Source: Lachnospiraceae bacterium (GTDB taxonomy: Bacteria; Bacillota; Clostridia; Lachnospirales; Lachnospiraceae). From it: DNA of 21,684 nucleotides. Where the stretch lies: positions 1 through 21,684 of the forward strand of contig CAAGRP010000261.1 in NCBI GenBank assembly GCA_900772685.1, written 5' to 3'. Position numbers and translations under genes: made by a program. The notes beneath the pieces were generated by a model. It was not told where the DNA came from, ran no database searches, and saw only the letters and a program-made list of their open reading frames with translations. This document shows, in pieces, positions 7,632-13,757 of the stretch (the stretch's first letter is position 1; the number at the start of each line of letters is the position of its first letter).

Positions 7632-8714
7632 ATGTCAGAAAACACAAGATCTTTTGATGATTTTGATACAGTTGATCTTGACGAAGAACGTCAGGCACTC
7701 GCCATAATAGACCAGACCAAGCTTCCGTCAAAGATGGAAATGATCTATCTTACAAAGCAGGAGGATATATGGGATGCTATTTATCTTTTAAAGGTAAGAG
7801 GAGCACCGGCGATAGGAGTTGCGGCTGCGATAGGTATATATCTTGCGGCAAAGGATATCAAGGCCGATTCATATGAGGATTTTCGGGCACAGTTCAGAAA
7901 AGCCAAGGACTATCTTGATTCTTCAAGACCTACAGCGGTAAACCTTTCATGGGCGCTTAAAAGACAGGAGAAGGTCGTGCTTGACCATGCAGGAGAGCCT
8001 ATCGAAGATATAGTTAAGGCACTCCATGATGAAGCGGTAAAGATAAGAGAAGAGGATATCGCAGTCTGCCGTGCGATAGGAGAGTACGGTCTTACGCTCA
8101 TAAAGGACGGAGACGGACTTTTAACACACTGTAATGCGGGAAGGCTTGCTGCGGTAAAATACGGAACGGCTACGGCGCCTATGTATGTGGGAGCTGAAAA
8201 AGGATATAAATTTAAAATATTTGCCGATGAGACCAGACCGCTCCTTCAGGGAGCAAGGCTTACTGCTTTCGAGCTTGCACAGGCAGGAATGGATGTTACA
8301 CTTGAATGTGACAACATGTCGGCAACCGCAATGAGAAACGGATGGATACAGGCTGTATTTGTAGGCTGTGACAGAGTTGCGGCTAACGGTGATGCGGCAA
8401 ATAAGATAGGAACTTCAATGGTGGCTCTTGCAGCCAAGAGATATAATGTTCCGTTCTATGTATGCGCACCGACATCTACTATAGATATGGATACACCTAC
8501 CGGTAAAGACATAAAGATCGAACAGAGAAAGCCGGAAGAGGTGACCGAGATGTGGTACAAAGAGAGAATGGCACCGGAAAACATAAATGTATTCAATCCG
8601 GCATTTGATGTTACAGATTCAGACCTGATCACCGGAATAGTAACTGAGTACGGTATTGCAAGGCCGCCGTATAAAGAGGCTTTTGAAGAAATCTTTCGGA
8701 GGAAGAACGGATGA
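7632..8714 (+). CDS. mtnA: S-methyl-5-thioribose-1-phosphate isomerase (aldose-phosphate isomerase, eIF2B-like)
   Basis: MtnA converts 5-methylthioribose 1-phosphate to the ribulose form in methionine salvage; some relatives handle 5-deoxyribose phosphate or ribose 1,5-bisphosphate. The 360-residue product shows RGAPAIG (56-62), the catalytic cysteine in THCNAG (C167), FADETRPLLQGARLTA (197-212), and the catalytic aspartate in VGCDRVAANGD (D247) with NKIGT after it. ATG 7632 is chosen because a full AGGAGG (7618-7623) stands eight bases upstream; an in-frame TTG at 7614 lies before that site and is unlikely. No other methionine-salvage gene is nearby. It follows rnpB directly and overlaps the next gene by four bases (ATGA). 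Confidence 0.92.
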   Translation: MSENTRSFDDFDTVDLDEERQALAIIDQTKLPSKMEMIYLTKQEDIWDAIYLLKVRGAPAIGVAAAIGIYLAAKDIKADSYEDFRAQFRKAKDYLDSSRPTAVNLSWALKRQEKVVLDHAGEPIEDIVKALHDEAVKIREEDIAVCRAIGEYGLTLIKDGDGLLTHCNAGRLAAVKYGTATAPMYVGAEKGYKFKIFADETRPLLQGARLTAFELAQAGMDVTLECDNMSATAMRNGWIQAVFVGCDRVAANGDAANKIGTSMVALAAKRYNVPFYVCAPTSTIDMDTPTGKDIKIEQRKPEEVTEMWYKERMAPENINVFNPAFDVTDSDLITGIVTEYGIARPPYKEAFEEIFRRKNG

Positions 8715-9475
8715 CAGAAACAACCGGTGAATTCCGGGATGATGCAACAAAAAAAATAGATATCGATGAGACTCCCGAAAGAGCAGCGGTTAATGAAGAA
8801 GCAGCCGCACCGGCGGCAGATCCGTTCCCGGAGCTTTTGTCAGAGCCCGGAAGGCTTCCTCTTTCGGTATCGGTCGAGACTGCGGGAGGTATGCTTCTTA
8901 CGATAGCCCGTATAGGAGATATTCTGCCGGTCAAATGTACAAGAGAGTTCTCGGTAGGATCTGATGTTATAACAGATGTGGCCATAAATATCTATGCAGG
9001 GGAAAGAACACTGGCTTCATATAATAAGAAGATAGGTACGCTGGCTGTTTCGGGAATAGAAAAGCTTTCAAACGGAAAGCCGATGGTGACCATAAGCTTC
9101 GAGATAGACAGAGACTGTTCGATATCTGTTGAGGCTATAGATGAAGGAAGCCTGAAAAAGATCACCAAAAAAATAGAACCTTCATGGATACCTTCGGCTG
9201 ACGAGATCCTGAAGATCGTAAAGGACGCAAGGGACAATCTGGCAAAAGACAATGAGACACGTATTAACTGCGATATCATAAGCAAGGCAAGAGATGTTCT
9301 TTACAGACTTGATGCCGGAATGAAGGAGAAAAGAAAAGCGTTTCCGAGGGAAAAGCTTAAGGAAATAAAAGCCACCGAAAAAGAGCTAAAGAAGAAACTT
9401 AAGAAGCTCGATGTGCAGAATATGGAGCAGGAGCAGAGAAAAGAGATAAATACTCTTATTGCGTCTTTGGATTGA
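8711..9475 (+). CDS. Stand-alone Hsp70/DnaK substrate-binding-domain-like protein (no ATPase domain)
   Basis: Function is not established. After a low-complexity acidic/alanine N-terminus (residues 1-45), residues 48-155 read like the DnaK beta-sandwich: PLSVSVETAGG echoes the linker-adjacent PLSLGIETxGG of DnaK; ILPVKCTREFSV echoes IPTKxSQxFSTA; INIYAGERTLASYNKKIG echoes IxVxQGERxxAxDNKxLG; VTISFEIDRDCSISVEAID echoes VTFDIDxxGILxVxAxD. Residues about 160-254 (ADEILKIVKDARDNLAKD and a charged coiled-coil stretch) resemble the helical lid. The roughly 390-residue nucleotide-binding domain is absent and there is no upstream remnant: mtnA precedes it with an ATGA overlap. So it is either an ATP-independent holdase or an adaptor, by inference. 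An in-frame intact gene, not an obvious pseudogene. Confidence 0.78.
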   Translation: MTETTGEFRDDATKKIDIDETPERAAVNEEAAAPAADPFPELLSEPGRLPLSVSVETAGGMLLTIARIGDILPVKCTREFSVGSDVITDVAINIYAGERTLASYNKKIGTLAVSGIEKLSNGKPMVTISFEIDRDCSISVEAIDEGSLKKITKKIEPSWIPSADEILKIVKDARDNLAKDNETRINCDIISKARDVLYRLDAGMKEKRKAFPREKLKEIKATEKELKKKLKKLDVQNMEQEQRKEINTLIASLD

Positions 9476-9551
9476 AAGGCATATCCTATGCTTCGGCTGT
9501 TAAACAGAAGATATTTCTTAGAGCCCGTGGAGATTTTCGGCGATATTTTAA

Positions 9552-9580
9552 TTGACACAGGACCCACTGTATGTTATAGT
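9552..9580 (+). promoter_or_regulatory. Promoter of rpmG-secE-nusG-rplK-rplA
   Basis: TTGACA (9552-9557), a 17-base spacer and TATAGT (9575-9580) preceded by TGT give a near-consensus extended -10 promoter. Transcription would start near 9587. The 5' arm of the upstream terminator lies inside the spacer, so transcripts that begin here lack that arm. Confidence 0.9.
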
Positions 9581-9613
9581 CTGTGGTACGACATGAAAGT
9601 GGGTCTTTTTTTT
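9561..9613 (+). terminator. Intrinsic terminator of the rnpB-mtnA unit, wrapped around a promoter
   Basis: GACCCACT (9561-9568) pairs perfectly with AGTGGGTC (9598-9605), which is followed by eight T residues (9606-9613). Inside the loop, ATGT (9571-9574) can pair with ACAT (9591-9594). The 3' arm and T tract lie downstream of the predicted start of rpmG transcription, while the 5' arm lies upstream. Thus only read-through RNA from mtnA and the gene after it can form the hairpin. Confidence 0.8.
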
Positions 9614-9620
9614 ATGTTTA

Positions 9621-9645
9621 AAAACCGAAAAAAATATTCGGTTTT
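9621..9645 (+). other. Hairpin in the rpmG leader
   Basis: AAAACCGAA (9621-9629) pairs perfectly with TTCGGTTTT (9637-9645) around a seven-base A-rich loop. No T tract follows, so it is not a standard terminator. It falls in the 5' untranslated region of the rpmG operon, about 50 bases before the GTG start, and may affect RNA stability or translation; this is inference. Confidence 0.5.
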
Positions 9646-9695
9646 GACTAAATAAAGACCGTTGATTGCGAAAATACACATGGAGGTGGAGCAAC

Positions 9696-9845
9696 GTGCG
9701 AGTTAAGATCACATTGGCATGTACGGAGTGTAAACAACGCAACTATAACATGACAAAAGACAAAAAGAATCATCCGGACAGGATGGAAACCAGCAAGTAC
9801 TGCAGATTTTGTAAGAAGCACACTATGCATAAAGAAACCAAATAA
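9696..9845 (+). CDS. rpmG: Large-subunit ribosomal protein L33 (bL33)
   Basis: A 49-residue basic protein of the 50S subunit located near the E site. It starts RVKITLACTEC and carries four cysteines, C9-x2-C12 and C36-x2-C39, so it is the zinc-binding (C+) form. The start codon is GTG at 9696, fixed by a strong GGAGGTGG (9682-9689) seven bases upstream. It leads the secE-nusG-rplK-rplA operon, its standard place in Firmicutes, and ends 16 bases before secE. Confidence 0.97.
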   Translation: MRVKITLACTECKQRNYNMTKDKKNHPDRMETSKYCRFCKKHTMHKETK

Positions 9846-9861
9846 TTCGTGAGGTATCGAT

Positions 9862-10077
9862 ATGGCAGATAATGCAGTAGCGGAAAAGAAGGAAAAAAAG
9901 GCGAATGCCGGATTTTTCAAAAAACTTAAGGGTGAGTTCAAAAAGATTATCTGGACCGACAAAAAGACATTGACGAAGCAGACTATAGCCGTAATAGCTA
10001 TATCGGCTGTTTTGTGTGTGCTTATCACCTTGGTTGACACAGGTGCTCTTGCACTTGTAAATCTCATGATTAAATAA
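9862..10077 (+). CDS. secE: Preprotein translocase subunit SecE
   Basis: SecE is the small membrane clamp of the SecYEG protein-export channel. The 71-residue product has a lysine-rich cytoplasmic start, the conserved amphipathic segment FFKKLKGEFKKIIWTDKKTL (18-37) and a single C-terminal transmembrane helix (about 41-68), the short single-span form usual in Firmicutes. The start ATG follows a GAGG site. It is 13 bases upstream of nusG, the universal secE-nusG pairing. Confidence 0.96.
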   Translation: MADNAVAEKKEKKANAGFFKKLKGEFKKIIWTDKKTLTKQTIAVIAISAVLCVLITLVDTGALALVNLMIK

Positions 10078-10090
10078 GGCAGGTATGTGA

Positions 10091-10615
10091 ATGTCAGAAG
10101 CTAAATGGTATGTAGTCCATACATATTCAGGCTATGAAAACAAAGTAAAAGCCAATATTGAAAAGACTATAGAAAACAGACATCTTGAAGATCAGATCCT
10201 TGAAGTCCGCGTACCGATGGAGGAAGTGGTCGAGGTTAAGAACGGGATCAAGAAACAGGTATCAAAGAAAATGTTTCCGGGTTATGTGCTTCTTAACATG
10301 GTCATGAATGACGACACATGGTACGTAGTCCGCAATACCCGAGGAGTTACGGGATTTGTCGGACCGGGCTCGAAACCGGTTCCTTTGAGACCGGAAGAGT
10401 TAAAGGCCTTAGGTTCAATGGGTGAATCACAGAAGGTCGTAGCGGATCTCAATGAAGGAGATTCGATCGTAGTTACGGGAGGCGCATGGAAGGATACATC
10501 AGGTGTTATCACATCTGTTAACCAGGCTAAGCAGGTCGTAACTATCCAGGTTGAGCTTTTCGGCCGTGCAACACCGGTTGAGATAAGCTTTTCAGAAGTA
10601 AAGAAGATCGGATAA
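10091..10615 (+). CDS. nusG: Transcription elongation/termination factor NusG
   Basis: NusG binds RNA polymerase through its N-terminal NGN domain and couples it to partners through a C-terminal KOW domain. The 174 residues show WYVVHTYSGYENKVKANIE at the start, the MFPGYVLLNM and VRNTRGVTGFVG segments of the NGN domain (to about residue 105) and a KOW domain from about 120 (LNEGDSIVVTGGAWKDTSGVI, then VELFGRATPVEISFSEV). Length and motifs are standard. It stands between secE and the L1-type leader of rplK in one operon. Confidence 0.97.
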   Translation: MSEAKWYVVHTYSGYENKVKANIEKTIENRHLEDQILEVRVPMEEVVEVKNGIKKQVSKKMFPGYVLLNMVMNDDTWYVVRNTRGVTGFVGPGSKPVPLRPEELKALGSMGESQKVVADLNEGDSIVVTGGAWKDTSGVITSVNQAKQVVTIQVELFGRATPVEISFSEVKKIG

Positions 10616-10622
10616 ATCCGAT

Positions 10623-10652
10623 ACGTGGGAGGGAAATCCCCGCAATTACCAC
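10623..10652 (+). promoter_or_regulatory. L1-binding leader element upstream of rplK
   Basis: The RNA can fold as GUGG (10625-10628) with CCAC (10649-10652), a GA bulge, then GGG with CCC around a short AAAU loop, and an asymmetric CGCAAUUA strand. The sequence imitates the ribosomal L1 site in 23S rRNA (GGUGGGAGG ... AAUACCACC), which is how L1 represses the rplK-rplA mRNA in many bacteria. The AGGAGG of rplK follows three bases later, so L1 binding would hide the translation start region. The match is by eye. Confidence 0.75.
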
Positions 10653-10669
10653 TTTAGGAGGTGCCGAAA

Positions 10670-11095
10670 ATGGCAAAGAAAGTTACAGGTTACATTAAAT
10701 TACAGATTCCGGCCGGCAAGGCTACACCTGCTCCACCAGTAGGACCGGCTTTAGGACAGCACGGAGTTAATATCGTTCAGTTTACAAAAGAATTCAACGC
10801 AAAGACAGCCGATAAGGGAGATCTTATCATCCCTGTAGTTATCACTGTTTACGCTGACAGAAGTTTCAGCTTTATAACAAAAACTCCTCCGGCTGCAGTT
10901 CTTCTTAAGAAGGCATGCAACATCAAATCAGGTTCAGGCGTTCCGAACAAGACAAAGGTTGCAACAATCTCAAAAGATAAGATCCGTGAGATCGCTGAGA
11001 TGAAGATGCCAGATCTCAATGCAGCATCAGTTGAGACTGCTATGAGCATGATAGCAGGAACAGCAAGAAGTATGGGTATCACAGTAGAAGACTGA
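10670..11095 (+). CDS. rplK: Large-subunit ribosomal protein L11 (uL11)
   Basis: L11 binds the GTPase-associated centre of 23S rRNA and is needed for factor function and RelA activation. The 141-residue product shows VTGYIKLQIPAGKATPAPPVGPALGQHG at the N-terminus (proline-rich, factor-facing) and the RNA-binding C-terminal domain (ITKTPPAAVLLKKA onward). ATG 10670 is chosen because AGGAGGTG (10656-10663) is its ribosome binding site; the in-frame GTG at 10661 is part of that site. It is preceded by an L1-type leader and followed after 57 bases by rplA with a second such leader. Confidence 0.97.
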   Translation: MAKKVTGYIKLQIPAGKATPAPPVGPALGQHGVNIVQFTKEFNAKTADKGDLIIPVVITVYADRSFSFITKTPPAAVLLKKACNIKSGSGVPNKTKVATISKDKIREIAEMKMPDLNAASVETAMSMIAGTARSMGITVED

Positions 11096-11106
11096 TAAAA
11101 GAAAAG

Positions 11107-11136
11107 ACGTGGGAGGGAAGATCCCGCAACTACCAC
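11107..11136 (+). promoter_or_regulatory. Second L1-binding leader element, upstream of rplA
   Basis: This copy closely repeats the element before rplK: GUGG (11109-11112) pairs with CCAC (11133-11136), with GA bulge, GGGA/UCCC inner helix and a GCAACUA side strand. AGGAGG of rplA (11138-11143) follows directly. Two copies in one operon would let L1 control each cistron separately. Confidence 0.75.
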
Positions 11137-11152
11137 CAGGAGGTTTTTAGAG

Positions 11153-11845
11153 ATGAAACATGGAAAGAAATACGCAGAAGCCGCTAAGTCGGTAGAGCGC
11201 ACAAAATTATATGATCCTGAAGAGGCTATGGGTCTCATCAAAAAGATCGCTACAGCTAAATTTGATGAAACAGTAGAAGCCCATATCCGTACGGGATGTG
11301 ACGGACGTCATGCGGATCAGCAGATCCGTGGTGCCGTTGTACTTCCAAACGGAACAGGTAAAAAGGTTCGTGTCCTTGTATTTGCAAAGGGAGCTAAGGC
11401 TGAAGAGGCTACAGCTGCAGGAGCAGATTTCGTAGGAGCAGAGGAGCTTGTTCCGAAGATCCAGAAAGAGGGATGGCTTGACTTTGATGTTGTTGTTGCA
11501 ACACCTGATATGATGGGCGTTGTAGGACGTCTCGGACGAGTTCTCGGACCTAAGGGTCTCATGCCTAACCCGAAATCAGGAACAGTTACTATGGACGTTA
11601 CAAAAGCTATCGCTGATATCAAAGCAGGTAAGGTAGAGTATCGTCTTGATAAGACAAACATCATTCATGTTCCGATCGGAAAAGCATCTTTCACAGAAGA
11701 GCAGCTTCTTCAGAACTTCGATGCTCTTATGGCAGCTATAAACAAGGCCAGACCATCAGCGCTTAAGGGACAGTTCTTAAAGAGCGTTTCCGTATCTTCA
11801 ACAATGAGCCCCGGAATCAAGCTCAACACAGCTAAACTGGCTTAA
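11153..11845 (+). CDS. rplA: Large-subunit ribosomal protein L1 (uL1)
   Basis: L1 forms the mobile stalk at the E site and is also the translational repressor of its own operon. The 230-residue product is full length and shows KHGKKYAEAAKSVERTKLYD at the start and the strongly conserved TPDMMGVVGRLGRVLGPKGLMPNPKSGTVT region (about residues 120-149) in the second domain, with VEYRLDKTNIIHVPIGKASF after it. AGGAGG at 11138-11143 is its binding site. rplJ-rplL do not follow as they often do; instead a spacer leads into the rimP operon. Confidence 0.98.
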   Translation: MKHGKKYAEAAKSVERTKLYDPEEAMGLIKKIATAKFDETVEAHIRTGCDGRHADQQIRGAVVLPNGTGKKVRVLVFAKGAKAEEATAAGADFVGAEELVPKIQKEGWLDFDVVVATPDMMGVVGRLGRVLGPKGLMPNPKSGTVTMDVTKAIADIKAGKVEYRLDKTNIIHVPIGKASFTEEQLLQNFDALMAAINKARPSALKGQFLKSVSVSSTMSPGIKLNTAKLA

Positions 11846-11850
11846 TTGTT

Positions 11851-11879
11851 GTAAAACGCTGTATTTTACTTGCTTTTTT
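11851..11879 (+). terminator. Weak AT-rich hairpin with T run after rplA
   Basis: GTAAAA (11851-11856) pairs with TTTTAC (11864-11869) around a seven-base loop; TTGCTTTTTT follows. The stem is A-T rich, so termination would be inefficient, and the T run also contains the -35 box of the next promoter. The hairpins further downstream may do most of the termination. Confidence 0.4.
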
Positions 11880-11898
11880 AAAAGGCCGGTGCTATAGT
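11870..11898 (+). promoter_or_regulatory. Promoter of the rimP-nusA-infB operon
   Basis: TTGCTT (11870-11875), a 17-base spacer and TATAGT (11893-11898) preceded by TGC form an extended -10 promoter; the -10 core is the same as that of rpmG. The -35 match is poor beyond TTG. RNA would start near 11905 and carry a leader of about 140 bases containing two T-tailed hairpins. Confidence 0.65.
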
Positions 11899-11926
11899 AC
11901 AGCATAGAAAGAATAAGTAACTTGTT

Positions 11927-11961
11927 AACAGGAGTGAACAGTAGTTCGCTCCTGTTATTTT
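11927..11961 (+). terminator. Strong hairpin with short T tract (terminator or attenuator)
   Basis: AACAGGAGTGAAC (11927-11939) pairs with GTTCGCTCCTGTT (11944-11956), a 13-bp helix with one T-G wobble and an AGTA loop. ATTTTG follows, a short T tract. It would end transcripts from rplA, but it also lies inside the leader transcribed from the promoter at 11870-11898, so it may act as an attenuator for rimP-nusA. Confidence 0.65.
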
Positions 11962-11962
11962 G

Positions 11963-12020
11963 TAGTAAATCGTGCATATGCCGTGGCATATTTTTTTATG
12001 TTTAGTAAAGCGTGCGTTTG
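11963..12020 (+). repeat. 18-bp direct repeat in the rimP leader
   Basis: TAGTAAATCGTGCATATG (11963-11980) and TAGTAAAGCGTGCGTTTG (12003-12020) match at 15 of 18 positions, 40 bp apart start to start. They flank the second T-tailed hairpin. The likely cause is local duplication, or a paired recognition site; nothing in the sequence favours one. Confidence 0.6.
11976..11997 (+). terminator. Second T-tailed hairpin before rimP
   Basis: ATATGC (11976-11981) pairs with GCATAT (11986-11991) around CGTG, and a run of seven T residues (11991-11997) follows. The stem is short but the T tract is excellent. It lies 50 bases upstream of the rimP start, in the same leader as the stronger hairpin at 11927-11956. 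Confidence 0.6.
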
Positions 12021-12046
12021 ATTTAAATAACAAAAAGAGGATTTGG

Positions 12047-12514
12047 ATGAGCCGTAGAGAACAATATGAAAAAAAGGCAGAAGAGCTTCTGATGCCTGTA
12101 ATTACAGAAAAAAACCTGGAGCTTGTTGATATCGAATATGTCAAAGAAGGCAGCAACTGGTATCTGCGGGCATATATCGATAAGGAGGGCGGAGTTAATA
12201 TCAATGACTGTGAGGCTGTAAGCCGCGCATTTTCGGATATTCTCGACAAAGAAGATCCTATAGAAGACGCGTATATATTGGAAGTAAGCTCTCCGGGACT
12301 TGGACGTCCGTTGAAGAAGGATAAGGATTTTACCAGAAATATAGATAAAAAAATAGAATTTAAGAGTTATAAGGCAATAGACGGCCAAAAGGAATTCGAA
12401 GGGATCCTGAGGTCATTTGATGCCGAGACCTTTACTATAGATGATGAAAATAACAACACCTCAACATTTAAAAGAAAAGAAATGGCTCTCATAAGAGAGT
12501 ATGTTGAGTGGTAA
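12047..12514 (+). CDS. rimP: Ribosome maturation factor RimP
   Basis: RimP assists assembly of the 30S subunit. The 155-residue product shows the N-terminal domain with LELVDIEYVKEGSNWYLRAYIDKEGG (about 25-50), DCEAVSRAFSDILD, then the signature EVSSPGLGRPLKKDKDF (about 79-95) and the C-terminal SH3-like beta domain. ATG 12047 is chosen since AGAGGA (12036-12041) stands five bases upstream and MSRREQYEKKAEELL is a normal family start; the reading frame extends further up, through the hairpin region, but that part is not protein-like. It opens the nusA-infB operon as in most bacteria. Confidence 0.95.
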   Translation: MSRREQYEKKAEELLMPVITEKNLELVDIEYVKEGSNWYLRAYIDKEGGVNINDCEAVSRAFSDILDKEDPIEDAYILEVSSPGLGRPLKKDKDFTRNIDKKIEFKSYKAIDGQKEFEGILRSFDAETFTIDDENNNTSTFKRKEMALIREYVEW

Positions 12515-12551
12515 AACGTATTTAGATTTCAGGAGGACATAGGGAAAAGAA

Positions 12552-13757
12552 ATGAGTGCTGAATTAAAAGAAGCGTTGGAAGTATTGGAAAAGGAAAAAA
12601 ATATCAGCAAAGAGGCACTGCTCGAGGGTATTGAACAGTCTCTTATGCAGGCTTGTAAGAACCATTTTGGAAAAGCCGACAATATGAATGTAGAGATAGA
12701 TCACGATACCTGTGATTTTTCTGTATATGCCAACAAGGAGGTCGTTGAGACGGTTGAAGATCCGGTGCTCGAGATAAGCCTTCTCGATGCAAAAAAGATC
12801 GACAGTAAATATGAGCTTGGCGATATAGCACGTGTCAATATCCAGTCAAAGGATTTCGGACGTATAGCAACTCAGAATGCAAAGAACGTTATCCTTCAGA
12901 AGATCAGAGAAGAAGAAAGAAAATCTCTCTACAACCGCTATTTTGAAAGAGAGCATGACATGGTCAGCGGTATCGTTCAGAGAGATATGGGCAAATATAT
13001 CAGCATTAATCTCGGCAAGATAGACGCAAGACTGACAGAGGCCGAGCAGGTTCCGGGAGAGGTGCTCAAATCCCACGAAAGAGTAAAGGTATATGTGCTT
13101 GAGGTAAGAGATATGCCGAAGGGACCTATGATCCTTGTTTCAAGAAGCCATCCGGAGCTCGTAAGGAGATTATTTGAGGCCGAGGTTACAGAGATCACGG
13201 ACGGAGTTATAGAGATAAAGAGCATTGCAAGAGAGGCAGGTTCAAGAACAAAGCTTGCCGTTTACAGCAAGGATCCGGATGTTGATGCAGTCGGAGCTTG
13301 CGTAGGAATGAACGGAGCCAGAGTAGGAGCTGTTGTAGATGAGCTCAACGGAGAAAAGGTGGATATCATCAACTGGGATGAGAACCCCGCACTTCTTATA
13401 GAAAATGCTCTTTCACCGGCAAAGGTCATCTCGGTTCTTGCAGATCCCGAGGACAAGACAGCACTTGTAATAGTTCCTGATTATCAGCTTTCACTTGCTA
13501 TAGGCAAGGAAGGACAGAATGCAAGACTTGCTGCTAAGCTTACAGGCTTCAAGATAGATATCAAGAGTGAGACACAGGCTAAGGAAGCAGGAATCTTTGA
13601 AGAATATTTCGGAGACGATTACGAGGCTGAGGAAGAGGCTCACGGAGAAGAGGATGAGACTTCCGATGCAGAAGAGTTCTATGAAGATGATGAGCTTTTA
13701 GAAACCGAAACAGATACAGAAAATACAGAAGAGGGATCCGAACAGATCGATGAGTAA
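12552..13757 (+). CDS. nusA: Transcription termination/antitermination factor NusA
   Basis: NusA binds RNA polymerase and nascent RNA to modulate pausing, termination and antitermination. The 401 residues contain the polymerase-binding N-terminal domain (1-125), an S1 domain (about 136-200, DMVSGIVQRDMGKYISINLG), KH1 with CVGMNGARV (250-258) and KH2 with AIGKEGQNARLAAKL (316-330). Residues 351-401 form a very acidic tail (many Glu/Asp) with no domain; the E. coli AR repeats are absent, as in other Firmicutes. It begins 37 bases after rimP and overlaps ylxR by eight bases. Confidence 0.97.
   Translation: MSAELKEALEVLEKEKNISKEALLEGIEQSLMQACKNHFGKADNMNVEIDHDTCDFSVYANKEVVETVEDPVLEISLLDAKKIDSKYELGDIARVNIQSKDFGRIATQNAKNVILQKIREEERKSLYNRYFEREHDMVSGIVQRDMGKYISINLGKIDARLTEAEQVPGEVLKSHERVKVYVLEVRDMPKGPMILVSRSHPELVRRLFEAEVTEITDGVIEIKSIAREAGSRTKLAVYSKDPDVDAVGACVGMNGARVGAVVDELNGEKVDIINWDENPALLIENALSPAKVISVLADPEDKTALVIVPDYQLSLAIGKEGQNARLAAKLTGFKIDIKSETQAKEAGIFEEYFGDDYEAEEEAHGEEDETSDAEEFYEDDELLETETDTENTEEGSEQIDE

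Noticed and set aside
8711..9475. Frameshifted or truncated dnaK pseudogene
   Set aside because: The frame is intact, starts with an ATGA overlap to mtnA and has its own N-terminal arm; no ATPase motif exists in any upstream frame that I can see. Kept as a real gene, with decay as the alternative.
11972..12046. N-terminal extension of RimP upstream of ATG 12047
   Set aside because: The extra codons run through a T-tailed hairpin, are not RimP-like, and the good AGAGGA site serves ATG 12047.
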